A stretch of 64,000 nucleotides of DNA from Tenacibaculum sp. SG-28. GTDB taxonomy: Bacteria; Bacteroidota; Bacteroidia; Flavobacteriales; Flavobacteriaceae. The first letter of the stretch is position 1; every line of letters begins with the position of its first letter. Below, piece after piece: positions 19,589-27,013 of the stretch. The translations under genes and the position numbers were made by a program. Location of the stretch: positions 782,892 to 846,891 of the forward strand of contig NZ_MQVY01000001.1 of NCBI RefSeq assembly GCF_002954385.1. The letters run 5' to 3'. Under the pieces are notes generated by a model that was given only the letters and a program-made list of their open reading frames with translations, was not told where the DNA came from and did not search any database.

Positions 19589-20878
19589 TTACATTATGCT
19601 TTTATACGTCGTTATCGCTCTTTCTCGAGCTAATTTATGATCTACTATAGGTGTTGGATAGGATAATTCATTAAAGTTGTCTACCCATTTATTAGTGTAG
19701 GTTAAGTTTTTGTCAAATTTTTTGAGTTGTTCTGTAGGATTAAATATTCTAAAATAAGGCACTGCATCGCAGCCAGTACTTGCTGCCCATTGCCAATTAC
19801 CGTTATTGGAAGCCAATTCGTAATCCAATAACTTACTTGCAAAATATGCCTCACCCCAACGCCAATCAATTAATAAATGTTTGCACAAAAAGCTGGCAGT
19901 AATCATTCGAACACGATTGTGCATATATCCTGTTTTATTCAACTCTCGCATACCAGCATCCACAAATGGATAACCAGTATTTCCAGTACACCATTTTTCA
20001 AAATCGTCTTGGTCATTTCTCCACGGTATAGCATCGTATTTCCTTTTAAAATTTTGGGTTACCACAGCAGGGAAATTGTAAAGGATTTGCATGAAAAATT
20101 CCCTCCAAATGAGTTCGCTTAAATAGGTTAGGTTAGTTTTTAGGGCAAAGGAAACATGCTTTCGGATACTTATTACACCAAAACGTAGATACGGAGAAAC
20201 ATAGGATGTTTTATCTATCGATGGATAGTTTCTATCTTCTTCATAATTCGATAATTCGTTTAGATTATATGGCTTCACTAAAATTTTACTTTTTGTAAAA
20301 CCTAACTGATTTAAACTTGGAAAGTTACTGTTATGCGCAAAGAGATTATGCAAATTTTGGAAAGACGCATATGGCTTCGTGCTTTCTGAGGCATCGAATT
20401 GCTTCAACCATTGGTTCTTATACGGAGTAAATACTGTGTAAGGATTTTTATCTTTTTTTACCACCTCTGTTTTTTCAAAAATTACCTGGTCTTTGAACGA
20501 TAAAAACGGAATATCAAGTTCCATAACAAACTCCTGTATGGATACATCTCTTTTAATTGCGTAGGGTTCATAGTCATTATTGAGATAAATTCCTTTAACC
20601 GAATATTCTTTGATAATATCTTTAAAAACCTGAAGGGGGTTTCCTTTTTTTATACACAAACCACTCCCTACAGGTAATAAAGTATCATGTATTGCTTTTA
20701 AATTATCGTATATAAACGATAATCTAGCATCGTCAGTTGGCAAACTGTCTGTTATTTGTGCATCAAAAATAAAAAGTGGAAGTACAGGGTAGCCTGAATT
20801 TAAGGCTTTAAATAAACCTTTATTATCCTCTAAACGTAAGTCCCTTCTGAACCAAAATATAACGATGTTATTTTTCAT
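19589..20878 (-). CDS. phrB: Class I deoxyribodipyrimidine photolyase
   Basis: Light-driven repair of cyclobutane pyrimidine dimers using FAD and an antenna pigment. 429 residues. The N-terminal Rossmann antenna domain starts IFWFRRDLRLEDN. The C-terminal FAD-binding domain has ELIWREFF, NTGYPFVDAGMREL, GYMHNRVRMITASFL, DWRWGEAYF and the classical LASNNGNWQWAASTG, which contains the flavin-contacting Asn and the proximal Trp of the electron-transfer chain, then YFRIFNP. All expected residues are present, so a working CPD photolyase is likely. Last gene of a 12-gene leftward operon; its start overlaps the SRPBCC gene by 11 bp. The operon also encodes pterin-synthesis enzymes that could feed its antenna chromophore. 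Confidence 0.93.
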   Translation of the reverse strand: MKNNIVIFWFRRDLRLEDNKGLFKALNSGYPVLPLFIFDAQITDSLPTDDARLSFIYDNLKAIHDTLLPVGSGLCIKKGNPLQVFKDIIKEYSVKGIYLNNDYEPYAIKRDVSIQEFVMELDIPFLSFKDQVIFEKTEVVKKDKNPYTVFTPYKNQWLKQFDASESTKPYASFQNLHNLFAHNSNFPSLNQLGFTKSKILVKPYNLNELSNYEEDRNYPSIDKTSYVSPYLRFGVISIRKHVSFALKTNLTYLSELIWREFFMQILYNFPAVVTQNFKRKYDAIPWRNDQDDFEKWCTGNTGYPFVDAGMRELNKTGYMHNRVRMITASFLCKHLLIDWRWGEAYFASKLLDYELASNNGNWQWAASTGCDAVPYFRIFNPTEQLKKFDKNLTYTNKWVDNFNELSYPTPIVDHKLARERAITTYKSIM

Positions 20879-21353
20879 TAAATAATTTATCTAAAGTTGT
20901 ATAGCGGTGCTCAAAAATTTCTATTAATTTTTTCTTTATGAAAATTTGTTGTAAGATCCTTCCTAATACTCCTAAAGGAATTTTATAGGAAACTTTGTCA
21001 ATAATTTTAGTTGTATCATTTGATAATGCTTCGAACCAATGTTCATGATGCCACATACTGTATGGTCCGAATCGTTGCTCGTCAATAAAAAACTCATGTT
21101 CTTTCACATGCGTAATTTCGGTAACCCAATTTTGCTTTACCCCTGGAAAAATTCCAACTTTATAGGTGATTATTTGTCCAGGATACACGTCTTTATCAAG
21201 GTCTGAGGTAATACGAAAACCCATTTGATTTGGAGTTATTTCTTGCAAATTTTTCGGAGAGCTAAAAAAATCCCATGCCTGTGTTATTGGAATATTTAGT
21301 TCCTGTACAGTTTTAAGGGTATAAATACCCGAATGACTTTTAATCTCTACCAT
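20868..21353 (-). CDS. SRPBCC-family ligand-binding protein
   Basis: 161 residues. Begins with a beta strand and the pattern typical of START/SRPBCC helix-grip proteins: YTLKTVQELNIPITQAWDFF, SSPKNLQEITPNQMGF, and a later WVTEITHVKEHEFFIDEQ, PYSMWHHEHWFE. Such proteins bind hydrophobic ligands in a deep pocket; no catalytic residues can be assigned. Close relatives are often annotated as cell-division-inhibitor-like and sit next to photolyase genes in many bacteria, suggesting a role in light or UV stress that is not defined. It overlaps both neighbours (14 bp with DUF2452 and 11 bp with phrB), showing tight co-translation. Confidence 0.8.
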   Translation of the reverse strand: MVEIKSHSGIYTLKTVQELNIPITQAWDFFSSPKNLQEITPNQMGFRITSDLDKDVYPGQIITYKVGIFPGVKQNWVTEITHVKEHEFFIDEQRFGPYSMWHHEHWFEALSNDTTKIIDKVSYKIPLGVLGRILQQIFIKKKLIEIFEHRYTTLDKLFNEK

Positions 21354-21750
21354 TAGTTGTAACTTTTTGCCATAGTTTATCAGAGTTCAAAAGATAACTA
21401 CCTACATAATTAAAAGTACACTCTTCCGGAGCTAGAATAGATAAAAAATAGTCTTCATCCTTCTTGTACAAATGATACGTATTTCCAACAATAGGCTCAA
21501 AATTATAGTTTACCCCGTACAGTAAATCGTTATCATTGAAAGTAGCTACTAAGTTTTGATATGCTTCTTTTAACTCTTCAAATTTAGATTTGAAATGATT
21601 GTTTACGGAATATAGGTTAGACCTTTTCCAACTAACCATGTCGTTAGGCTCAATCTTAGGAGCCGTTAGATTCGTTGGATAAGGTCTTAAATATGCATCG
21701 TAGTTGTTTGTTTCGTCGTTAAATACGATATGATCTGGTTTTTTTTTCAC
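21340..21750 (-). CDS. DUF2452 protein
   Basis: 136 residues, no signal peptide or membrane segment. It starts KKKPDHIVFNDETNNYDAYL, then PYPTNLTAPKI, a helical stretch (FKSKFEELKEAYQNLVATF) and a C-terminal part NFEPIVGNTYHLYKK and FLSILAPEEC. This matches the short DUF2452 family, whose members seem to be small cytosolic proteins of unknown function. The position two bases downstream of glutathione peroxidase and overlapping the SRPBCC gene ties it to the photoprotection operon. A role in redox or light stress is guilt by association only. Confidence 0.72.
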   Translation of the reverse strand: MKKKPDHIVFNDETNNYDAYLRPYPTNLTAPKIEPNDMVSWKRSNLYSVNNHFKSKFEELKEAYQNLVATFNDNDLLYGVNYNFEPIVGNTYHLYKKDEDYFLSILAPEECTFNYVGSYLLNSDKLWQKVTTNGRD

Positions 21751-21752
21751 CC

Positions 21753-22295
21753 TTAAATTAACTTGGTTATTTTAGTGCTAGTAGGTCCCGTCATAGAATA
21801 GAAAAAATCAATAAATCTACCGTTTTCGTCTACTAAGTATTTTTGAAAATTCCATTTTACAGTAGAATTTGATTTACCATTCAAATCCTTTTGCGTAAGC
21901 CATTGGTATAAAGGGTGTTGTTCGTCACCTTTAACATTTACTTTTTCTGTCATTAAAAAAGTAACTCCAAAATTCAATTTACAAAACGATTGTATTTCAT
22001 CTGCTGTTCCTGGTTCTTGACCTCCAAATTGATTGCACGGAACGCCGATAACCATTAAATCGTCTTGGTATTTTTCATATAGATCTTGCAAGCCATCGTA
22101 TTGTTTTGTAAATCCACATTTCGAAGCAACATTTACAAATAAGATTTTTTTCCCTTTGTAATTTTCTAAATTAATTTCCTTTCCGTTGATGTCATTTATT
22201 TTGACGTCATAGATAGATGTTTTAGGTTCTAAAGTTTGTGCTTTAATTGTTGAAGAGAATAGTGCCATAACTAAGATTAGGTTAAAAAGTTTCAT
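21753..22295 (-). CDS. Glutathione peroxidase family (thiol peroxidase), exported
   Basis: Reduces hydroperoxides, probably with thioredoxin-like donors, since cysteine-type bacterial members rarely use glutathione. 180 residues with an N-terminal signal peptide (MKLFNLILVMALFSSTIKAQ), so the protein is periplasmic. The catalytic Cys (not selenocysteine) is in NVASKCGFTKQYDGLQ; the catalytic Gln is in GVPCNQFGGQEPG; the Trp-Asn pair is in VKWNFQKYLV. Part of the photolyase operon, where it would deal with peroxides formed by light and oxygen. The spacing is 2 bp to DUF2452 and 37 bp to CIA30. Confidence 0.88.
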   Translation of the reverse strand: MKLFNLILVMALFSSTIKAQTLEPKTSIYDVKINDINGKEINLENYKGKKILFVNVASKCGFTKQYDGLQDLYEKYQDDLMVIGVPCNQFGGQEPGTADEIQSFCKLNFGVTFLMTEKVNVKGDEQHPLYQWLTQKDLNGKSNSTVKWNFQKYLVDENGRFIDFFYSMTGPTSTKITKLI

Positions 22296-22332
22296 TGTTA
22301 TTAGGTTTATTGTAATACTATTTTATTTATTT

Positions 22333-22842
22333 TTAAAGTAAACGATTCGTTTTTTTATTTCCGATTAAAAAAGCTATTTCTCGTAAGACATCTTCATGAA
22401 AGTTTTCCATGTCTAGTTGGTATCCACGAAAAGAAGGATAAAAATCTTTTAGAGGTATTTCTATTTTTTCTGTAGTTCCTGAAGTTTGGAAGGATTTGAC
22501 GTACCAAAATCTTTGGTATTTTTTCGATTTCAAACGGCATTGGTATTTTTTTCCATCACCTTGAAGATAAACCACAAGTTTAGTGTATGATTTTGGTATT
22601 TCTATATTTGTTGGTAGTCTCGTCATGGCAAATCCACCATTATTGGCTGTAGAGACAACACCTGAAAAAACGCCATTTCCATCTTCGTCTAGGTCCATTT
22701 TTGAAGTAGAAATACCTCCCATTACATCGTCATTTGTTTGGTACCAAGTTCCCTTTTTAAAATTGGAATGCTCAGAAAAATCAAATATGGTTATTTCTTT
22801 ATTTATTACAAATAGGGCTAGTAAAAATAGCATACTTTTCAT
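22333..22842 (-). CDS. CIA30-family protein
   Basis: 169 residues with a short N-terminal hydrophobic segment (MKSMLFLLALFVI) that may be a signal peptide. The core is the CIA30 (complex I intermediate-associated protein 30) jelly-roll: WYQTNDDVMGGISTS, GVFSGVVSTANNGGFA, then VVYLQGDGKKYQCRLKS and IPLKDFYPSFRG. In mitochondria the family helps assemble complex I; bacterial members are often found in photolyase or stress clusters and their role is unclear. The fold resembles carbohydrate-binding modules, so a binding function is possible. It lies 2 bp downstream of the SDR gene, in the same operon. Confidence 0.82.
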   Translation of the reverse strand: MKSMLFLLALFVINKEITIFDFSEHSNFKKGTWYQTNDDVMGGISTSKMDLDEDGNGVFSGVVSTANNGGFAMTRLPTNIEIPKSYTKLVVYLQGDGKKYQCRLKSKKYQRFWYVKSFQTSGTTEKIEIPLKDFYPSFRGYQLDMENFHEDVLREIAFLIGNKKTNRLL

Positions 22843-22844
22843 GT

Positions 22845-23519
22845 TTACAGCTTTAAAGTTGTTATACCGGCATCTATTGGCATCACCTGTCCGGAAATCA
22901 ATCGAGATGCATCCGATAAGAAATATGTAGCCAGAGTAGCAACCTCTTCGGCTTGTAAATAATCTTTTAAAGGATGCCTATCTTGCATAGACAATTTTTG
23001 TTTGTCATTTCGTAAAAGTCTTGCCGCTAGAGGCGTTTCTGTAACGGTAGGTGCAATCACATTAAATCTTATTTTGGTCGCATATTCTGCAGCTAATGAT
23101 TTTGCTAGGCCTTCAATTGCAGATTTACTTGTAGCAACACTTGCATGGAAAGGCATACCAAGTTTTGTTGCTACAGTACTAAATAATACGACACTTCCGT
23201 TATTCTGACTTAACACCTTTTCATATTTTTTGATGACCTTTATGGCTCCTAAAACATTTATTCTGAAGTCTTCTTCAAAATCTTCTTCCTTTAATCTTGT
23301 AAGAGATTTTAAATTTATACTTCCCGGACAATAGACCAATCCATCAATGGAATCTAAATCTGGCAAGGTGTCCTTTAATACATCTAATGTGTGGTGTTCA
23401 ATCCCAATTTCTTCTGAAGGTGTTCTACTGAAGGTAATAACAGTATGCTCGTTTTTTAAGGAATCTACAATTGCTTTTCCAATTCCTTTACTTCCTCCAA
23501 CTACTAAAATAGTTTTCAT
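22845..23519 (-). CDS. Short-chain dehydrogenase-like protein lacking the catalytic Tyr
   Basis: 224 residues with an SDR Rossmann fold: dinucleotide-binding VVGGSKGIGKAI (8-14), LVYCPGS, and RINVLGAIKVI. Ser114 (VLFSTVA) and Lys132 sit where the catalytic Ser and Lys should be, but the Tyr of YxxxK is Val128 (HASVATSK). The C-terminus is normal (RFNVIAPTVTETP, YFLSDASRLISGQVMPIDAG). The enzyme may thus be a reductase with altered chemistry or a non-catalytic NAD(P)-binding protein. In the same operon are FolE and a PTPS-like enzyme, so a sepiapterin-reductase-like step is tempting but poorly supported without the Tyr. Two bases separate it from CIA30. Confidence 0.82.
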   Translation of the reverse strand: MKTILVVGGSKGIGKAIVDSLKNEHTVITFSRTPSEEIGIEHHTLDVLKDTLPDLDSIDGLVYCPGSINLKSLTRLKEEDFEEDFRINVLGAIKVIKKYEKVLSQNNGSVVLFSTVATKLGMPFHASVATSKSAIEGLAKSLAAEYATKIRFNVIAPTVTETPLAARLLRNDKQKLSMQDRHPLKDYLQAEEVATLATYFLSDASRLISGQVMPIDAGITTLKL

Positions 23520-23543
23520 AAATTATACTAGTAATGTTAATTT

Positions 23544-23774
23544 CTATGCAGTTAACCTTCCTTTTAAACGCTTCTCTATTTTTCGCTTAATTAGTGTTAA
23601 TCGCTTCATTAAGTCCATTAAAGAATTGTCTTTTGTAGATTTATAAACGTCGTTTAATGACAACACTAAATCCTTCGCTTTTCTAGATGCTAATATTTTT
23701 TCATTTCTCGTGCGAAATGACTTATGATTTTTTTCAAATTCAAGAGCCTCCTGCACTAATTCTAAAGTACTCAT
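23544..23774 (-). CDS. Unrecognised 76-residue basic protein
   Basis: I do not recognise this protein. It is almost wholly helical and basic, with a first helix (STLELVQEALEFEKNHKSF), an RTRNEKILASRKAKDLV stretch, then NDVYKSTKDNSLMDLMKRL and a lysine/arginine-rich end (IKRKIEKRLKGRLTA). No Cys pairs, signal or membrane segment. The ATG overlaps the folE stop by 4 bp (ATGA type), so it is translated with folE, and the next gene starts 24 bp further on. A small nucleic-acid- or protein-binding role is possible. Reality is supported by tight spacing and uninterrupted frame. Confidence 0.65.
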   Translation of the reverse strand: MSTLELVQEALEFEKNHKSFRTRNEKILASRKAKDLVLSLNDVYKSTKDNSLMDLMKRLTLIKRKIEKRLKGRLTA

Positions 23775-24469
23775 TTGATGTAATTTTGTAATTCTCTAAT
23801 TTTTTCTTTGGTATTAAATTCTCCTCCGTAAAAACATGTAATGGTTGAAGAAGAATCGTCTTTTACTCCTCTTGAAGAAACACATAAGTGTTTGGCTTCA
23901 ATAATAACAGCCACGTTTTCAGTTTCTAATATTGTTTGTAAATCTCTCGCTATTTGATTTGTTAAACGTTCTTGAACTTGTGGTCGCTTGGCATAATACT
24001 GAACAATTCTATTCAGTTTTGATAAGCCTATCACTTTACCAGATGAAATGTAGGCAACATGCGCTTTTCCGATAATGGGTACAAAATGGTGTTCGCAATT
24101 AGAATAAAACTGAATGTCTTTTTCCACCAACATTTGATTGTATTGGTACTTATTATCAAAAAGTGCAATCTTGGGTTTGTTTTCTGGGTTTAGACCCGAA
24201 AATATCTCATCGATATACATTTTAGCAACTCTTTTGGGCGTTCCTTTTAAAGAATCGTCATTTAAATCTAATCCCATAACGTCCATTATTTGTGAAAATA
24301 AAGAAGCTATTTTTTCTTTCTTCTCTTCATTAGACATTAAAAAAGCGTCCTTTTTCATGGGAGTCTCTATACCTGTATACAGATGGTCGTCACCTACTTC
24401 TTCGATAGAAAATCCATTCAAGGAATTTTTATCTAAAAGGGTATTCAACAAAGTTTCTGGGTGTTTCAT
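23771..24469 (-). CDS. folE: GTP cyclohydrolase I
   Basis: Turns GTP into 7,8-dihydroneopterin triphosphate, first step to folate and tetrahydropterins. 232 residues; the catalytic domain runs from about 45 to 230. The zinc ligands are in YSNCEHHFVPI (Cys and His) and the second Cys is in HLCVSSRGV. Other signatures: GTPKRVAKMYIDEIF, GLSKLNRIVQYYAKRPQVQERLT. The start at 24469 makes a 41-bp overlap with the preceding PTPS-like gene; an internal start is possible but would trim a region of low conservation. Placement inside a photolyase operon instead of with folate genes suggests dedicated pterin supply for light-related proteins. Confidence 0.93.
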   Translation of the reverse strand: MKHPETLLNTLLDKNSLNGFSIEEVGDDHLYTGIETPMKKDAFLMSNEEKKEKIASLFSQIMDVMGLDLNDDSLKGTPKRVAKMYIDEIFSGLNPENKPKIALFDNKYQYNQMLVEKDIQFYSNCEHHFVPIIGKAHVAYISSGKVIGLSKLNRIVQYYAKRPQVQERLTNQIARDLQTILETENVAVIIEAKHLCVSSRGVKDDSSSTITCFYGGEFNTKEKIRELQNYIK

Positions 24470-24848
24470 AAAGTTTTATTTTTAAGTCTAAATCTTTTGA
24501 GATTTCGTTTTTAATTAAGTTATATATAACAATTGCTATATTTTCAACTGTTGGATTTACATTTTCGAAATGAGATACTTCAACGTTCAAATTTTTGTGA
24601 TCTAAAGGCTCCAAAACCTTTTCTTTTATGATTGTAGATAGTATCTTAGTATCAATTACGTAACCAGTATCTTCATTCATGTAGCCAATTATGGTAACTT
24701 CTAATTCATAATTATGACCATGATAATTTGGATTATTACACTTTCCAAATACTTCCTTATTCTTTTCATCACTCCAATTTTTATTATGCAAACGGTGTGC
24801 CGCATTAAAATGTTCCTTACGAGTAATTGCTAGTTTGTGTTTTTCCAT
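24429..24848 (-). CDS. 6-pyruvoyl-tetrahydropterin synthase / 6-carboxytetrahydropterin synthase family
   Basis: 139 residues, single T-fold domain. Zinc-binding His are in HFNAAHRLHN and in NPNYHGHNYELEV, and the catalytic Cys is in FGKCNNP. The segments FGKCNNPNxHGHNY, DTGYVIDTKIL and EPLDHKNLN look more like the eukaryotic biopterin-pathway enzyme (PTPS) than like typical QueD of queuosine synthesis. Immediately upstream of and overlapping folE, it would use the FolE product. No queC or queE is nearby, which again favours a tetrahydropterin, not queuosine, role. Final product cannot be fixed from sequence. The stop of the TIGR03643 gene abuts its start. Confidence 0.88.
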   Translation of the reverse strand: MEKHKLAITRKEHFNAAHRLHNKNWSDEKNKEVFGKCNNPNYHGHNYELEVTIIGYMNEDTGYVIDTKILSTIIKEKVLEPLDHKNLNVEVSHFENVNPTVENIAIVIYNLIKNEISKDLDLKIKLYETPRNFVEYPFR

Positions 24849-25121
24849 CTATCGTTTTGCTATCTTGTTGTTTGAAATAGCTCTTTGACGACTACACTTA
24901 AATCTCGACGTCTCAGAGCTTCTTTTTGCTTGATGTTTTGTTTTTCTTCCTTGAACACGCTTTCTCCACAGTTTAAAGCTAGAGGGTTTAAGCTCAAGGC
25001 GCATCAATTTTATCACCTCAGATTCGCTTAAGTTAAATTGCATTTTAATGGCATCAAAAGTAGTTCTGTCTTCCCAAGCCATTTCAACAACTCTATCTAT
25101 TTCTCTATCATTTAACTTCAT
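24849..25121 (-). CDS. TIGR03643 family protein
   Basis: 90 residues. The first 60 match the small TIGR03643 family: DREIDRVVEMAWEDRTTFDA, IKMQFNLSESEVIKLMR, ELKPSSFKLWRKRVQGRKTK. The middle looks like a helix-turn-helix (FNLSESEVIKLMRLEL), so DNA binding is conceivable, but the family has no assigned function. The C-terminal 30 residues are a basic extension rich in Arg, Lys and Ser not typical of the core. Family members are repeatedly found beside photolyase/cryptochrome genes. It overlaps the upstream unknown gene by 14 bp and abuts the PTPS-like gene. Confidence 0.8.
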   Translation of the reverse strand: MKLNDREIDRVVEMAWEDRTTFDAIKMQFNLSESEVIKLMRLELKPSSFKLWRKRVQGRKTKHQAKRSSETSRFKCSRQRAISNNKIAKR

Positions 25122-25533
25122 AAGAACTATTGGATGTTGCTTTTAAAAACATTAAGTTTTGTAAAAATTTTTTACTGACCGAACTATTTTTTGATTTTAC
25201 CAATTGTATGTAGCTTCCATCGGAGTGTATGCTGAAATAGTCTGCATTAAAAATCGATAATTTATAATATGGTATCACCCATGAGAAACGGTTTAACTGT
25301 TGTGTTAATCGAACAATTATTCCATTTGGCCGTAACTCTATGTTCACATAATTTATGTCGGAAACTACATTTAACAAGCTTTTAAAATTTTCACTGACAT
25401 TGTGAATAATCATTCTTCTACTACCAACCCCTCCTAGTTTGATTTTGGTAAGTAAAGGAAAAGGCTTACCAACCAAACCATTCATTTCATTGACTTCTTC
25501 ACGATCTAAAAAAGTGGTGTTAAAAACTACCAT
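25108..25533 (-). CDS. Unrecognised 141-residue protein next to the cryptochrome-like gene
   Basis: I do not recognise this protein. It has no signal peptide or membrane helix and appears rich in beta strands (SRRMIIHNVSENF, YVNIELRPNGIIVRLTQQL, FSWVIPYYKLSIFNADYF, SIHSDGSYIQLVK) with a helical C-terminal end (KKFLQNLMFLKA). The alternating strands suggest a PH-like or small barrel domain. It lies 2 bp downstream of the cryptochrome-like gene and overlaps the TIGR03643 gene by 14 bp, so it belongs to the operon. A role as partner of the photoreceptor is possible, from location only. Confidence 0.65.
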   Translation of the reverse strand: MVVFNTTFLDREEVNEMNGLVGKPFPLLTKIKLGGVGSRRMIIHNVSENFKSLLNVVSDINYVNIELRPNGIIVRLTQQLNRFSWVIPYYKLSIFNADYFSIHSDGSYIQLVKSKNSSVSKKFLQNLMFLKATSNSSYEVK

Positions 25534-25535
25534 AA

Positions 25536-26996
25536 TTAGTTGTTTAAGCGATTGTTAAAAGATTTATTTTGTTTTGGCTTGTTGCTATCTTTGACATCCC
25601 AAATCACATCTGAAACTCTTTTTTTCGTGGATCTGATGTCAACGACTGGCTCTGGATAATCCTTACCTAAATTGAAATTGTATAGCTTTTGTTCTATAAA
25701 TGACATCTTATAAGGTTCGTGTCTGAAGTCTACTGGGAGGTTCTTTAACTCAGGAACCCATTGTACTATAAATTCACCCATAGGGTCATACTCTAAACCT
25801 ATTTTGGTTGGATTAAAATTTTTAATTGTTTTAGTGTCTGAAATCGCAGCTTGTATTTGGGTTTGCGGTAAATGTATCCCTGGTTCAAAGTCTAAAAACA
25901 GCCGCGATAAAAAACTTGAGGCCTCTTGCCAAGGTTGCCATAAATTATGTGTAAAAAATGAAACAACCATTGCACGCATTTTAAAATTGAGATATCCAGT
26001 TTCTTTGAGACAACGCATACTTGCGTCAATCATAGGATATCCCGTTTTTCCCTCCTGCCAAGCAATTGTATATTTAATTGAAAGTTGCTTTTTAAGTTTG
26101 TTATGACCTAAGCTTACTTTTTCTTCTGTCATTATATTATCTGTTTCAAATTTTTGAATAAAATGCGCTTGCCATTTTAATCTAGAAACAAACATATCCA
26201 TCGGGAGTTTATTAGCTATTTCTTGTTTTCTTTTTTGCGCTTCTTGAAATACTTCTCTAACTGACAAATTTCCCCAAGCTAAATAAGGAGAAAGTCTACT
26301 ATAACTTTCTCTACCCAACGCAGAGGAAGCTGTGTATTTCGCATAATTGATATAACGTTCTTTGAAAAATGAACGAAAGTATTCTTTGGCGGTTTCAACA
26401 CCACCTTTTTGTAAAACCTTAGAATCTTTAGTTTCTAGGTTTTTTATAATTAAATTACCCTCAAGATTTGCTATTTCGGAAAAATGCAAAAATCGATGTT
26501 CTTTTTCAGGTAGAAAATCTAGTTGCGGAGCTTTCATGTACTGTAGCCACTTATCACTCCAATTCCCTTCCGTGTTTCTTCCTCGGAAAACGCCATTGTT
26601 AACATTTTCAATCCATTGTATCGAGTTATTTCGGCAAAAACGTCTAAAAGTTTTATCTCTTACGTACGTTTTATCAATACCAGTCTCTTGGTGTGAAAAA
26701 ACTGATTTGATGTTGTAATGAGATAATAAAAAGCTAAAAAACGGAATGACCTCCGACTCTACCGTTAAAACTTTTGTATTGCAATTCGATAATTTATGAT
26801 TTAAATCAAGTAGCGATTGTTTGATAAAATCCCAATGTCTTTCCGAATAATGAGCATCCTCATGTAAACTCGGTTCAAATATGTAAACAAGCAATAATGG
26901 TTCTTTGGTTTGAAGCGCATTAAAAATCGCCTCATTGTCATGCAAACGAAGATCTCTTTTGAACCAAACTACTGATATATTGTCTAAATTATTCAT
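25536..26996 (-). CDS. Cryptochrome/photolyase family protein with non-canonical FAD pocket
   Basis: About 486 residues from the ATG at 26996 (MNNLDNISVVWFKRDLRLHD). An upstream in-frame start at 27044 would translate through an inverted repeat and promoter, so it is rejected. N-terminal antenna domain, then the FAD domain (SALGRESYSRLSPYLAWGNL, SRLKWQAHFIQKF, KTGYPMIDASMRCL, FNPTKIGLEYDPMGEF and WVPEL). Where classical photolyases have NNGNWQWAASTG, this one has EPGIHLPQTQIQAAIS, so the proximal Trp and flavin-facing Asn positions differ. It belongs to the GIHxPQ-type branch often labelled photolyase or cryptochrome; dimer repair, (6-4) repair or signalling cannot be decided. First gene of the 12-gene operon. 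Confidence 0.88.
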   Translation of the reverse strand: MNNLDNISVVWFKRDLRLHDNEAIFNALQTKEPLLLVYIFEPSLHEDAHYSERHWDFIKQSLLDLNHKLSNCNTKVLTVESEVIPFFSFLLSHYNIKSVFSHQETGIDKTYVRDKTFRRFCRNNSIQWIENVNNGVFRGRNTEGNWSDKWLQYMKAPQLDFLPEKEHRFLHFSEIANLEGNLIIKNLETKDSKVLQKGGVETAKEYFRSFFKERYINYAKYTASSALGRESYSRLSPYLAWGNLSVREVFQEAQKRKQEIANKLPMDMFVSRLKWQAHFIQKFETDNIMTEEKVSLGHNKLKKQLSIKYTIAWQEGKTGYPMIDASMRCLKETGYLNFKMRAMVVSFFTHNLWQPWQEASSFLSRLFLDFEPGIHLPQTQIQAAISDTKTIKNFNPTKIGLEYDPMGEFIVQWVPELKNLPVDFRHEPYKMSFIEQKLYNFNLGKDYPEPVVDIRSTKKRVSDVIWDVKDSNKPKQNKSFNNRLNN

Positions 26997-27013
26997 AGTA
27001 CCTATTGCTACTT

